Assembly: GCF_001544875.2 (NCBI RefSeq)
Contig: NZ_FCOA02000003.1
Coordinates: forward strand, 372,001-436,000
Reading direction: 5' to 3'
From: Caballeronia hypogeia
GTDB taxonomy: Bacteria > Pseudomonadota > Gammaproteobacteria > Burkholderiales > Burkholderiaceae
Length of the DNA: 64,000 nt
Shown: piece after piece, positions 8,678-20,541 of the stretch
Layout of the letters: every line of letters begins with the position of its first letter
Numbering within the stretch: the stretch's first letter is position 1
Notes under the pieces: generated by a model
The model's input: the letters and a program-made list of their open reading frames with translations, nothing else
Database searches by the model: none
What the model was told of the DNA's origin: nothing
Position numbers and translations under genes: made by a program

Positions 8678-11034
8678 ACCTGATCACCGAACCGGTGACG
8701 CTGGAAGCCGCCGGCGCCGCGCTGCCGCACGAATCGGCGACGCTGCACGTGAGCGGCGAAGCAACCTACACGGACGATATCCCCGAGTTGCGTGGCACGC
8801 TGCACGCGGCGCTCGGACTGTCGCGGCATGCCCACGCGCGCATCGTCTCGCTCGATCTGGACGCAGTGCGCGCCGCGCCCGGCGTCATCGCCGTGCTCAC
8901 GGCCGAGGACATTCCCGGCGAGAACAATTGCGGCCCCGTGCTGCACGACGACCCCATTCTTGCCACGAGCGAAGTGCAGTATCTCGGTCAGCCGGTGTTC
9001 GCCGTCATCGCCGAATCGCACGATCTGGCGCGCCGCGCCGCCGCGCTCGCGAGAAGCGAGGACGTCGTCCGCTACGAACCGCTGGAAGCCGTGCTCACGC
9101 CCCACGAAGCCAAGGCGCGCAATCAGTTCGTGCTGCCGCCGCTGCATCTGAAGCGCGGCGATCCGGCCGGGCGCATCGCGGGCGCGCCGCATCGGCTCAA
9201 GGGCGAGTTCGAAGTCGGCGGGCAGGAACAGTTCTATCTCGAAGGACAAGTCGCCTACGCCGTGCCAAAGGAGCAGGACGGCATGCTCGTTTATAGCTCG
9301 ACGCAGCATCCGAGCGAGATGCAGCAGGTCGTCGCCCACATGCTCGGCTGGCCGACGCACGCGGTGCTGTGCGAATGCCGGCGCATGGGCGGCGGCTTCG
9401 GCGGCAAGGAATCGCAGTCGGCGCTGTTCGCGTGTGTTGCGTCGCTGGCGGCGCATCTGCTCAAGCGACCGGTCAAACTGCGCGCCGATCGCGACGACGA
9501 CTTCATGATCACCGGCAAGCGCCACGACGCCGTCTACGAATACGAATGCGGCTTCGACGACGACGGACGCATCACCGGCGCGCGGGTCGAAATCGCGCTG
9601 CGGGCGGGCTATTCGGCGGATCTGTCGGGCGCGGTCGCGACGCGCGCCGTGTGCCACTTCGACAACGCGTACTACCTGCCCGATGTCGAAATCCGCGCGC
9701 TGTGCTGCAAGACCAACACGCAGTCGAACACGGCGTTTCGCGGCTTCGGCGGACCGCAGGGCGCGCTCGTCATGGAAGTCATGCTCGATGAAATCGCGCA
9801 TCGGCTGAAGCGCGATCCGCTCGATGTGCGGCGCGCGAACTACTACGGCATCGGCGAGCGCGACGTGACGCCGTATGGCCAGCCGGTCGCGGACAACGTG
9901 ATCGCGGCCTTGACCGATGAACTCGTCGCGTCGAGCGAATATCAGGCGCGCCGCGCCGCCATCGCCGCCTTCAACCTGACGAGCGCGGTGCTCAAGCGCG
10001 GCATCGCGTTCACGCCGGTCAAGTTCGGCATCTCGTTCAACGTGCCGTTCCTGAATCAGGCGGGCGCGCTCGTGCACGTCTACAAGGACGGCTCCGCGCT
10101 GGTGAATCACGGCGGCACGGAAATGGGCCAGGGTCTCAACACCAAGGTTGCGCAGGTGGTCGCGAGCGTGCTCGGGATCGGTCTTTCGCGCGTGCGGGTG
10201 ACGGCCACGGATACGTCAAAAGTCGCGAATACCTCGGCGACGGCGGCATCGACCGGAAGCGATCTGAACGGCAAGGCCGCTGAAGCGGCCGCGCTCGCGA
10301 TCCGCGCGCGTCTCGCCGATCTCGCCGCGAAGCAGCTCGGGGGCGCGGCCTCGGATGTGAAATTTCATGGCGGCGTGGTCGAGGCGAACGGCGGGCAAAT
10401 GCCGTTCGACCAGCTCGTCGCGGCCGCGTATCTCGCGCGCGTGCAACTGTGGTCCGACGGCTTTTACGCGACGCCGAAAGTCCACTGGGACGCCAAGACG
10501 CTGCAGGGTCACCCGTTCTATTACTTCGCTTATGGCGCGGCGGTGTCGGAAGTCGTCGTCGATACGCTCACCGGCGAATGGAAGCTGCTGCGCGCGGATC
10601 TGCTCCACGACGCGGGCCGCTCGATCAATCCGGCGATCGACATAGGCCAGGTGGAAGGCGGCTACATTCAGGGCATGGGCTGGCTCACGACCGAGGAACT
10701 GTGGTGGAACCGCGACGGGCGCCTGATGACGCACGCGCCCTCGACCTACAAGATTCCCGCCGTCTCCGATGCGCCCGCGAGGTTCAATGTCGCGCTGTTC
10801 CGCCAAGCAGGCAACGACAACGCCGAGCCGACGATCTTCCGCTCGAAGGCGGTCGGCGAGCCGCCGCTGTTGCTGTCGTTCTCGGTGTTGCTGGCGATCC
10901 GCGCGGCGGTCGCGGCAACGCAGCCCGATGCGCCCGACGCGCCCAAGCTGCGTGCCCCGGCGACGCCCGAAGCGATTCTCGACGCGCTGGACGCGCTCAC
11001 GGTCGGAACCGAAGAAGCCGCGCCGGTAAACTAG
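8674..11034 (+). CDS. xdhB: Xanthine dehydrogenase large (molybdopterin) subunit XdhB
   Basis: Molybdenum-cofactor subunit carrying the hydroxylase active site. Molybdopterin-contact motifs are GGGFGGKE and FRGFGGPQG, and the probable catalytic glutamate is E729 in KAVGEPPLLL. The ATG at 8674 has GAGGAGG upstream and a 4-bp overlap with xdhA. The open frame extends further upstream inside xdhA, but those codons are a shadow. 786 residues, full length for the family. Confidence 0.95.
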   Translation: MNLITEPVTLEAAGAALPHESATLHVSGEATYTDDIPELRGTLHAALGLSRHAHARIVSLDLDAVRAAPGVIAVLTAEDIPGENNCGPVLHDDPILATSEVQYLGQPVFAVIAESHDLARRAAALARSEDVVRYEPLEAVLTPHEAKARNQFVLPPLHLKRGDPAGRIAGAPHRLKGEFEVGGQEQFYLEGQVAYAVPKEQDGMLVYSSTQHPSEMQQVVAHMLGWPTHAVLCECRRMGGGFGGKESQSALFACVASLAAHLLKRPVKLRADRDDDFMITGKRHDAVYEYECGFDDDGRITGARVEIALRAGYSADLSGAVATRAVCHFDNAYYLPDVEIRALCCKTNTQSNTAFRGFGGPQGALVMEVMLDEIAHRLKRDPLDVRRANYYGIGERDVTPYGQPVADNVIAALTDELVASSEYQARRAAIAAFNLTSAVLKRGIAFTPVKFGISFNVPFLNQAGALVHVYKDGSALVNHGGTEMGQGLNTKVAQVVASVLGIGLSRVRVTATDTSKVANTSATAASTGSDLNGKAAEAAALAIRARLADLAAKQLGGAASDVKFHGGVVEANGGQMPFDQLVAAAYLARVQLWSDGFYATPKVHWDAKTLQGHPFYYFAYGAAVSEVVVDTLTGEWKLLRADLLHDAGRSINPAIDIGQVEGGYIQGMGWLTTEELWWNRDGRLMTHAPSTYKIPAVSDAPARFNVALFRQAGNDNAEPTIFRSKAVGEPPLLLSFSVLLAIRAAVAATQPDAPDAPKLRAPATPEAILDALDALTVGTEEAAPVN

Positions 11035-11087
11035 CGCCTGCGACGACGCAACCCTCGCAAAACGCGATCATTTCTGGAGCTCACTCG

Positions 11088-13167
<2,080 letters not shown>

Positions 13168-13183
13168 GCAACGCGCAATAAGA

Positions 13184-14554
13184 ATGGATACGACAGCCAC
13201 TCCACAACGCGACACGACCGCGCTCGAACGCTTCTTCGGCATTCGCGCGGCCGGTTCGCGCACCAAGACCGAAATCGTCGCGGGCATCACGACCTTCCTC
13301 ACGGCGATGTACATCATCGTCGTCAATCCGGGCATTCTGTCGCAAGCCGGCGTGCCATTTCCCGCCGCGCTGACGGCGACCGTCATCGTCAGCTTTCTGG
13401 GCAGCTGCGCGATGGGCCTGTATGCGCGCAACCCGGTGCTCGTCGCGCCCGGCATGGGCATGAACGCGCTGTTCGCGTTCGTCATGGTTCACGGCGGCAA
13501 GATGCCGTGGCAGACGGCGCTCGGCTGCGTGTTCTGGTCCGGCGTGATCTTCGCGATTCTCGCGGCGTTCAACGCGCGCAAGCTCGTCGTCGACGCGATT
13601 CCGGCGAACCTGCGGCATGCGGTGTCGTGCGGCATTGGCCTGTTCATCAGCCTGATCGGTCTGGTGAACGCGAAGTTCGTCGTCGGCGATCCGGTGACGA
13701 TCGTGCATTCGGCGTCGCTCAATCCCGTGGTTATCACGTTTCTCGTGGGCCTGGCCGTCACGACGATCCTCGTCGCGCGCAAGGTGACGGGCGCGCTGAT
13801 GCTGGGCATTGTGTTCACGACGATCATCGCGATTCCGATCGGCCGCTTCTACGGCGACGGCACCGCGTACTGGCCCGCCGCCATCGCCACGAAGACGCTC
13901 GTCAACTGGAACGGGTTCGTAGCCGCGCCGGACTTTTCGGCGGTCATGCAGCTCGACTTCATGGGCTCGCTCAAGGTCATCTACTGGCCGTTCATCTTCG
14001 TGATGCTGTTCACGTCGTTCTTCGACGCGCTCTCCACCTTCATGGCGATTTCGGAAGCCGGCAAGCTCTATGACAAGGATGGCAACCCGCGCAACATCCG
14101 CCAGTCGATGATGGTCGATTCCTTCTCCGCGCTCGTTTCCGCGCCGCTCGGCACCAGCCCGGCGAACGCGTATATCGAATCGGCGGCGGGCATTTCGGCG
14201 GGCGGGCGCACGGGTCTCGTCGCAGTGGTCGCCGGGCTGTGCTTCCTGCCGTTCCTGTTTCTTTCGCCGCTGCTATCGCTCGTGCCAGCCATCGCGACCG
14301 CGCCCGCGCTCGTGCTCGTCGGCGTGTTCATGATGGAAGCGATCACGCAGATCGAATGGCATCGCTTCGACGAAGCCATTCCCGCGTTTCTCGCGATGAT
14401 CCTGATTCCGCTGACCTATTCGATCACGGACGGCGTCGCGTACGGCTTTCTCGCGTTCGTCGTGCTGAAGTCGGCGACCGGACGCGCGAGGGAAATCAAG
14501 CCGGCGATGTGGATCATCGCGGCCTTTTCGTTAGTGCTGCTTTCGCAGTTGTAG
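13184..14554 (+). CDS. NCS2 family purine base permease (AzgA-like)
   Basis: 456-residue polytopic transporter of the AzgA/PbuG branch of the NCS2 family, which imports adenine, guanine or hypoxanthine with protons. Family motifs are ERFFGIRAAGSRTKTEI near the N-terminus, TAMYIIVVNP, the GMGMNALFAF segment and TSPANAYIESAAGISAGGR (helix-8 region). It lies 16 nt after the deaminase gene and 30 nt before guaD, so it likely supplies substrates to the operon. Confidence 0.92.
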   Translation: MDTTATPQRDTTALERFFGIRAAGSRTKTEIVAGITTFLTAMYIIVVNPGILSQAGVPFPAALTATVIVSFLGSCAMGLYARNPVLVAPGMGMNALFAFVMVHGGKMPWQTALGCVFWSGVIFAILAAFNARKLVVDAIPANLRHAVSCGIGLFISLIGLVNAKFVVGDPVTIVHSASLNPVVITFLVGLAVTTILVARKVTGALMLGIVFTTIIAIPIGRFYGDGTAYWPAAIATKTLVNWNGFVAAPDFSAVMQLDFMGSLKVIYWPFIFVMLFTSFFDALSTFMAISEAGKLYDKDGNPRNIRQSMMVDSFSALVSAPLGTSPANAYIESAAGISAGGRTGLVAVVAGLCFLPFLFLSPLLSLVPAIATAPALVLVGVFMMEAITQIEWHRFDEAIPAFLAMILIPLTYSITDGVAYGFLAFVVLKSATGRAREIKPAMWIIAAFSLVLLSQL

Positions 14555-14584
14555 ACCTTTTATAGAAAACGGAGACGTTGCATC

Positions 14585-15913
14585 ATGACTCAGACCGCCT
14601 ACCGCGCCCAGTTGCTGACCTTCCGGGAAGATCCCGCGCATGCCGCTGACGGCGCGGTCCATGAGGCCGATGGCCTTCTGATCGTCGAGGACGGCAAGGT
14701 GGTCGCGGCAGGCGCGTATGCGTCGATCCGCGATCTGTTGAGCCCCGACGCGACCGTCCACTCCATGCGCGACAAGCTGATCGTGCCGGGTTTCATCGAC
14801 TCGCACATTCACTATCCGCAGACGGACATGATCGCTTCGCCCGCGCCGGGACTCTTGCCGTGGCTCAACACGTACACGTTCCCGACCGAACGCGGCTTCG
14901 AGAATCCTTCCGTGGCGCGCGAGACGGCGAGCTTTTTCATCGATGAACTGCTTGCCTGCGGCACGACGACGGCGCTCGTCTACTGCACTGTGCACAAGCA
15001 GTCGGCGGACGCGTTCTTCACCGAAAGCGAAGCGCGCAACACCCGCATGATCGCGGGCAAGGTGCTGATGGATCGCAACTGCCCCGAGTTCCTGCGCGAC
15101 ACCGCGCAATCCGGCTATGACGACAGTGCCGAGCTCATCGGGCGCTGGCACGGACGCGGCCGTCAGCAGTACGCGCTGACGCCGCGCTTTGCGCCGACAT
15201 CGACCGAAGCGCAGCTCGAAGCGTGCAGCGTGCTCGCGCAGAAGCATCAGGACGTGTTCGTCCAGACGCACGTTGCGGAGAACACGGACGAGATCAAATG
15301 GGTCGAGAGCCTGTTTCCGGGGCATCGCAGCTATCTCGACATTTACGATCACTACAACTTGCTGCGCCGTCGCGCGGTGTACGGGCACTGCATCCATCTC
15401 GACGAGCGCGACCGCGAGCGCATGGCGGAAACGGGCGCGGTGGCATCGCACTGCCCAACGTCGAACCTGTTCCTCGGCAGCGGCCTGTTCGACTTCGAGA
15501 AGGCCGGCGCGTCGAACATGCCGGTGGCGCTCGCGACGGACGTCGGCGGCGGCACGTCGTTCTCGATGCTGCAGACGATGGGCGCCGCGCACAAGATCGC
15601 GCGCCTGACCGGCCATCACCTGAGCGCGACGCGCATGTTCTGGCTCGCGACGACGGGCGCGGCCCAGGTGCTCGAACTCGACGACAAGATCGGCACGCTG
15701 GCCGCCGGAAGCGAAGCGGACTTCGTCGTGCTCGATCCGGCCGCGACGCCGCTGCTCGCGCGCCGCACGTCGCGGACCGAGACGCTGGAGGAACTGTTGT
15801 TCGCGTTCGCACTGCTAGGCGACGATCGCGCGGTGTTCGAAACCTACGCGGCGGGCAAGCGCGTGCACGCGCGCGATTCGCGCAAGACGGCGAAGCTGGA
15901 GCTGGCGGCTTGA
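14585..15913 (+). CDS. guaD: Guanine deaminase
   Basis: Zinc amidohydrolase that deaminates guanine to xanthine, feeding XdhAB. The 442-residue protein has H74-x-H76 in the DSHIHYPQTDMI signature of guanine deaminases. It also has QTHVAENTDE, GHCIHLDERD and the DVGGGTSFSML motif with the metal aspartate. It starts at an ATG after AACGGAGACG. Last gene of the purine operon, followed by a terminator. Confidence 0.94.
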   Translation: MTQTAYRAQLLTFREDPAHAADGAVHEADGLLIVEDGKVVAAGAYASIRDLLSPDATVHSMRDKLIVPGFIDSHIHYPQTDMIASPAPGLLPWLNTYTFPTERGFENPSVARETASFFIDELLACGTTTALVYCTVHKQSADAFFTESEARNTRMIAGKVLMDRNCPEFLRDTAQSGYDDSAELIGRWHGRGRQQYALTPRFAPTSTEAQLEACSVLAQKHQDVFVQTHVAENTDEIKWVESLFPGHRSYLDIYDHYNLLRRRAVYGHCIHLDERDRERMAETGAVASHCPTSNLFLGSGLFDFEKAGASNMPVALATDVGGGTSFSMLQTMGAAHKIARLTGHHLSATRMFWLATTGAAQVLELDDKIGTLAAGSEADFVVLDPAATPLLARRTSRTETLEELLFAFALLGDDRAVFETYAAGKRVHARDSRKTAKLELAA

Positions 15914-15940
15914 GCGCCCTCTTCGCCCGATGAAAACCCG

Positions 15941-15967
15941 ACGCCCTTCGATCGAAGGGCGTTTTTG
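15941..15967 (+). terminator. Terminator of the purine operon
   Basis: ACGCCCTTCGA (15941-15951) and TCGAAGGGCGT (15952-15962) form a perfect hairpin followed by a T run. Confidence 0.9.
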
Positions 15968-16066
15968 TATGACGGCTGACGGGCGATGCAACGATCCACT
16001 CGACGAACCAAGCACATTTAATGCATTCTCGTTAAAGTGCTGGCTGCTTCGAAAAAACGCGTCGCC

Positions 16067-16510
16067 ATGATCGCACACCGAATCGTTCGCCTCGTTCTGC
16101 CGATGACGCTCGCGTCGCTTGGCACGCTCGCGCACGCCGAAGCGATCAAGTCGATCGACGCGCCGCTCGATTGCAGATCGAGCGCGCACGATTTCATCGC
16201 GCCATTGCAGGAAAACCATCTGCTCGAAACGAAGCCGATGCGCATCGAGCCCAACCACGTCAACGCGTTCAAGCCGACGCACGGAACCACGCTCACGGCG
16301 TACGGTTTCAAGGTGTATGTGGTCGTCGGCTATCAGAAGGACGATCCGATCTTCAAGCCGGGAAAGGGACAGCCGATCGCGGATTCGGCTTACGGCGTGG
16401 TGGTCATCGGCAGCGACGACGCCGTGCAGGAAAAGGTGAGCGCCGCAGGCAGCGACGCGGATGTGCACCACGTCGCGCCCTTCATCACGGCGATTTTCTG
16501 CAAACAGTAA
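16067..16510 (+). CDS. Secreted hypothetical protein
   Basis: 147 residues with a clear signal peptide (IVRLVLPMTLASLGTLAHA, cleavage before EAIKS). Two cysteines remain in the mature part (DCRSS and the terminal IFCKQ) and could form a disulfide. No family recognised. An earlier GTG at 16037 is possible but would lengthen the n-region. Single gene in an accessory stretch beyond the purine operon. Confidence 0.65.
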   Translation: MIAHRIVRLVLPMTLASLGTLAHAEAIKSIDAPLDCRSSAHDFIAPLQENHLLETKPMRIEPNHVNAFKPTHGTTLTAYGFKVYVVVGYQKDDPIFKPGKGQPIADSAYGVVVIGSDDAVQEKVSAAGSDADVHHVAPFITAIFCKQ

Positions 16511-16592
16511 GGGTATGGGACTGGTCTTCTGTTGAACGTCCGCACTCAAGATCATCCGTCACGTGACCCGCATATGGCATTCGAATGAGTTT

Positions 16593-17204
16593 TCAATGAT
16601 GTGTAGTCTTATCCAGCCGTTCCGGCAGAAAATTAAAAGATGAGAACAGCTCTTGATAGATACGCTGCTTCCTAATTTCGGTCCGAGTTTTTCCCGATGA
16701 GTAATCGTAGAAGGTAGCCGAATAAGTCCCATTGCCGAAAACATAAATAGTAAGCGCGTGCACTATCAGAAGCCTCATGTTCTCGGTCCGCCGGATCGCC
16801 TTGAAATTCAACGTATATAGATCGCCGCCACCCGTCAATTCAGTTCGCGACTTAGATGTCAATTCGAAAAGACCAGACTGCGCTCCGCCGTCTGGAGCTT
16901 CGACTTTCGCTACTGCCTCAGTCAAGGGACCACGTTCAATGGTGACAACAAAGTCTGTGAACCGACGCCAATCTTCGACCGTCCCCGGCAACTCGACTCG
17001 CTTCTGTTTGAGGGCGCCTGTGAAGAGAAAGGGAAGATAACAGACGATGCCTCCAAAGTATATATTGTCAGGGAGTTCAACATACTGTGTGAGCGCCGGC
17101 GTGATGAAAGAAACGTGACAGTGCTCCTTCCTGATCCTATCTTCTTGAGTGGCATGAGCCTCGTTTGCATTCATCCAAACCAGAATCAAAAATAATGCCG
17201 TCAA
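16593..17204 (-). CDS. Secreted hypothetical protein, start disrupted at a poly-T tract
   Basis: About 203 residues with no recognised family. The N-terminus is a signal peptide (LILVWMNANEAHATQ). The open frame begins at a TTG at 17204, directly after an in-frame TGA. An ATG at 17220 starting MKKL would join this frame if the 8-T run (17203-17210 on the coding strand) were 7 T, which gives a textbook signal peptide. So either a 1-nt slip (mutation, phase variation or sequencing error) has occurred, or translation starts at the TTG or at the internal ATG at 17174. Base composition is visibly more AT-rich than its neighbours. It directly follows the broken M23 gene on the same strand, so it may be a partner such as an immunity protein (inference). 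Confidence 0.55.
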   Translation of the reverse strand: MTALFLILVWMNANEAHATQEDRIRKEHCHVSFITPALTQYVELPDNIYFGGIVCYLPFLFTGALKQKRVELPGTVEDWRRFTDFVVTIERGPLTEAVAKVEAPDGGAQSGLFELTSKSRTELTGGGDLYTLNFKAIRRTENMRLLIVHALTIYVFGNGTYSATFYDYSSGKTRTEIRKQRIYQELFSSFNFLPERLDKTTHH

Positions 17205-17223
17205 AAAAAAGTTTTTTCATCAC

Positions 17224-18078
17224 TTTTATTCCACCGGCTTGTAGTCGCTGCAGGACATCACATCGTCGTTGAGTTGATGAAACGCGGAGAGAAATCCCGG
17301 AACTCGCCAATCAATATGTATGTAACGTCGCAGGATTGATACATTTGGTCACCTGCACAATGGCTTCTTGGTGGAACCCTTGATCAGCCCAATAATTTAT
17401 AGATTGCTTTCCCAGCTCAAAAAATTTTTCTGAGATCTTTCTCCATCTTTGCTTCCAGATCCAATACCAGCCTGCTGCTCAACTGCCCGAACAAATGTGC
17501 AAGACGCAGTTTGCTCGCCGAGATTCCATACTTTCTCGTCATCTCGTGAAAAGCCGGATGAAGACTCGCCGGCCGTTTCGCAGTCCCGTCGCTAAGCCTA
17601 TTCCTCACTGTGGCGTGCGATATCGCCACAACTTCCTTTCCGTTTTCCCGGATCGTCCGACGGATGCATCGAGCCGTTTCGTCCATGCTGAGCCACCCGC
17701 ATCTTCTGAAGTGCCGAATGAACGCGAGCGGGTGAAAAAACCAGAGCTTCTGTCCAGCCGGCGCAGGTGCATGTAGAGCGAATAAAACGTCAACGCGCGG
17801 CCGGCACCCGTCTCTGTGGAATGTTTGAGGAGCACAAATCCTGCATTGCTATCGCCAGAATCAATGCCGTGCTGGCAGACCCGATACGCCACGACTTCAC
17901 CGTCCGCGATGGCATAAACCGGCCCGTGCATGTCAGGACCGAGGTGCGTCCGGCAATGCCTGCGTCGGTCGAATGCAATTGGGAAGACGCCGTGTGCGAA
18001 CTCGAATGTATCGAACGCCACGACGTCGAACATTCGCGACCAGTCTAGCGTTTTAACCCGTGCGGAGATCCCGAACAA
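17224..18078 (-). pseudogene. Degenerate M23-peptidase-like protein (type VI effector-like)
   Basis: Three reading frames carry successive parts of one protein. Frame one (18078 to about 17750) has an M23-like core: HLGPD (HxxxD), VYAIADGEVVAYRV and LTFYSLYMHL. Near 17750 an apparent 2-nt insertion (or 1-nt loss) shifts the frame. The second frame continues KLWFFHPLAFIRHFRRCGWL and then RKYGISASKLRLAHLFGQL. At a T6 run near 17419-17424 the frame shifts again to KFFELGKQSINYWADQG. A last piece ends DVMSCSDYKPVE at 17224. M23 domain followed by FHP.AFIRHFRRCGWLS-type repeats is a layout I associate with Burkholderia type VI-linked peptidoglycan hydrolases; this is from memory. The remnant is probably non-functional. 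Confidence 0.6.
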
Positions 18079-18189
18079 CGCCCTGACATCAGAGAAACGT
18101 CATTTATGTTTCCAATGCACGCCGACGGACGATCTCGCGAGTCGATGATGGCCGTTCTCCAACCCGACAACAGCACGGACCGAATCGGA

Positions 18190-18226
18190 AACGAAAAGGG
18201 CTTACGGCATGACACCGTAAGCCCTT
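18190..18226 (-). terminator. Terminator of the phosphonate operon
   Basis: AAGGGCTTACGG (18196-18207) pairs with CCGTAAGCCCTT (18215-18226). On the minus strand the stem is followed by TTTTC. It lies 70 nt past the phnW stop. Confidence 0.85.
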
Positions 18227-18295
18227 GATCCTTCGTTGAGTGGAAGACGTCCAGCGACCTGCACTCCATGCAGACTTGGCCGGAACCAGACTGCC

Positions 18296-19360
18296 CTATC
18301 GCACGACTTCCAGAACCGCGGAAATCAGCCGGTCCATGTCGTTCGCATCGAGCGCGCCCATCGTCGAGATGCGGAACAGTTCCTTCGACAAGCCGCCCTG
18401 CCCCGCGTAGATCACGAAGCCCTTGGCCTTGAGCGCGTCGTGCAGCGTTTCATACGTGACGCCCGCGGGCAGCCGATACGCACGCAACACCACCGACGAT
18501 TCCTCGGGCGCGAGCGCGCTTTCGATACCGAGCGACGCCAGACCCGCACGCACCTGTTCCGCGAGCTTCGCGTAACGCTTATGCCGCGCGCGCCAGCCGC
18601 CTTCTTCCTCGAACTCGCGCAGCGCCTCGACGAGCGCGTAATACGCGTGCACGGAAGGCGTGAACGGCGTGTTGCGCTGGTCCTGCAGCTTCGCCAGCCG
18701 CGCGATGCCGAGGTAATAGGTGCGGCTCGCGGCCTGCGCCAGCGCATCGCGGCGCGCGATGACGAACGCCGCGCCCGGCACGCCGTGCAGGCACTTGTTC
18801 GCGGTCGCGGCGATGCCCGCGATGCCGCCGCCGTCGAAATCGATCGCCTCGGCGCCGAAGCTGCTCACCGCATCGAGCAAGAGGCCAATGCCGCGTTCGC
18901 CGCACGCACGCGACAATTGATCGATCGCGTTCAGGCGTCCGGTCGTCGTCTCGTGATGAATGATCGCGACGTTGGTGAACTTCTTCGCATCGAGCAACCG
19001 GACGATGGCGTCGATATCCGGCGCCTGCATCCACTCGTACTTCACGACTTCATGCTCGATGCCGTACTGCTTCGCGATCTGCGCAATGCGGTCGCCATAC
19101 ACGCCGTTCTCAACGACGAGCAGCCGCCCGCCTTCCGGCACGAGGCCCGCGATCATGCTCTCGACGGCGGCGGTGCCGGAGCCCGTCATCAGCACGGCGC
19201 TCCACTTTGCCGGATCGAGTTCGTAAGCAGCGACGAGACGCGCGCGCGCTTCGTCCTGCAAATCGAAAAACTCCGGCTCGCGATGACACAAGTCGGTTTG
19301 CAGCAGACTCTTTCTCACGCGTTCGGTCAGCGTGACGGGACCCGGATTCAGCAGCAGCAT
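18296..19360 (-). CDS. phnW: 2-aminoethylphosphonate:pyruvate transaminase PhnW
   Basis: PLP-dependent class V aminotransferase that interconverts phosphonoacetaldehyde plus alanine and AEP plus pyruvate. 354 residues from the ATG at 19360, beginning [13 protein letters not shown] as in the family. The PLP lysine is K189 in TANKCLHGVPG; MTGSGTAAVE and LLDAVSSFGAE are the cofactor-binding motifs. In phosphonate catabolism PhnW would sit next to phnX. Here it follows PEP mutase and decarboxylase, so it should work in the AEP-forming direction. Its ATG overlaps the stop of the decarboxylase gene by one base. Last gene of the operon. Confidence 0.93.
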   Translation of the reverse strand: MLLLNPGPVTLTERVRKSLLQTDLCHREPEFFDLQDEARARLVAAYELDPAKWSAVLMTGSGTAAVESMIAGLVPEGGRLLVVENGVYGDRIAQIAKQYGIEHEVVKYEWMQAPDIDAIVRLLDAKKFTNVAIIHHETTTGRLNAIDQLSRACGERGIGLLLDAVSSFGAEAIDFDGGGIAGIAATANKCLHGVPGAAFVIARRDALAQAASRTYYLGIARLAKLQDQRNTPFTPSVHAYYALVEALREFEEEGGWRARHKRYAKLAEQVRAGLASLGIESALAPEESSVVLRAYRLPAGVTYETLHDALKAKGFVIYAGQGGLSKELFRISTMGALDANDMDRLISAVLEVVR

Positions 19361-20541
19361 CAACGGCCTCCAATATGGTGTTGCAAGCGCGCGCGCACGT
19401 CTTCCGGCGTGATCTTCGGGCGCGGCAGATCGCCGGGCGTGCCGGTGTTGATCGACAGACGCGCGAAGCGCACGCCATCGACATTCTTCGCATCGAACAG
19501 ACGATCGATCACGCCGATGTCGTCGCCGTCGAGCGCGAGTGCATAGCCGCACGCCGACGCAACCGACGCGAAATCGACGCCGCGCGACACGGTCGCCTGG
19601 CCACCCGTCGATTCGTGCGCGCCGTTGTCGAGCAGCAGATGAATCAGATTCGGCGGGCCGTATGCGCCGAGCGTCGCGAACACGCCCATGCGCATCAGCG
19701 CGGCGCCGTCGCCGTCGAGCGCGACCACGGTAAGGTCGGGGCGTGAGAGCGCGAGACCCAGCGCCATCGGCGTCACGCAGCCCATCGAGCCGACGAGATA
19801 GAGCTGGTTCTCGCGGTCGTCGATTGCGTACAACTCACGTCCGCAAAAACCGGTCGATGCGAGCACGACCGTCGAATCCTTCGGCGTATGCGCGATGACT
19901 TTCTCGAGCGCGTCGTGACGCGTCACGCGCTCGCCTTCGAAGCGCTCCACGCGCGCCGCTTCGGTGCGGGCACGCACGCCCGACAAGCCGGTCTTCTTCA
20001 GCTCGTAAGGCGCGACGCTGCCCTTCTGCATGACGAGAGCATAAGGACGGCCGGTGCTGTCCATGAACTCGGTGGCGCGATCGAGCGCCGGGCCGATCTG
20101 GTCGGCTTCCGTCGGGAACAGCTCCCACGGAATTTCCATCGTCTCGAGCATCTGCGGCGTGATCGGGCCCATCAGCGCGTGCTGTGGTTCGTCGTGCACG
20201 CCCGGCTGGCCGCGCCATGTGACGATCAGCAATTGCGGCAGACGGAACGTCCACGTAAGCGATGTGAGCGGACTGACCGCGTTGCCGAGGCCCGAGTTCT
20301 GCATCATCGCGATGCCGCGTCTCGGCTGCTGCCCGAGCGTGCCGCCGGAACCCGCCGCGCCCAGCGCCACGCCCGCGATCAGCGCGACGGCATCGCCTTC
20401 GTTCGCCGCCGACACGTAATGCAGCGATTCGTCCTGCAGCACGTAGTTGATGAACGGCGTCAGAAACGAGCACGGCACGCCCGCGTACCAGTCGAAGCCA
20501 CGCTCGCGCGCCGCTTCGACGAACTGAGCGGCTTCAATCAC
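19360..20541 (-). CDS. ppd: Phosphonopyruvate decarboxylase
   Basis: Thiamine-diphosphate enzyme that decarboxylates phosphonopyruvate to phosphonoacetaldehyde. This irreversible step pulls the unfavourable PEP mutase equilibrium toward C-P bond formation. Visible motifs are [15 protein letters not shown] and the [12 protein letters not shown] segment near the N-terminus, [16 protein letters not shown], and the ThDP/Mg motif [10 protein letters not shown] followed by [11 protein letters not shown]. Start: the GTG at 20541 has AGGAGA 7 nt upstream and overlaps the PEP mutase stop by 8 bp. The ATG at 20583 lies inside the upstream gene and adds an Arg-rich shadow. 393 residues. Confidence 0.93.
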   Translation of the reverse strand: MIEAAQFVEAARERGFDWYAGVPCSFLTPFINYVLQDESLHYVSAANEGDAVALIAGVALGAAGSGGTLGQQPRRGIAMMQNSGLGNAVSPLTSLTWTFRLPQLLIVTWRGQPGVHDEPQHALMGPITPQMLETMEIPWELFPTEADQIGPALDRATEFMDSTGRPYALVMQKGSVAPYELKKTGLSGVRARTEAARVERFEGERVTRHDALEKVIAHTPKDSTVVLASTGFCGRELYAIDDRENQLYLVGSMGCVTPMALGLALSRPDLTVVALDGDGAALMRMGVFATLGAYGPPNLIHLLLDNGAHESTGGQATVSRGVDFASVASACGYALALDGDDIGVIDRLFDAKNVDGVRFARLSINTGTPGDLPRPKITPEDVRARLQHHIGGR

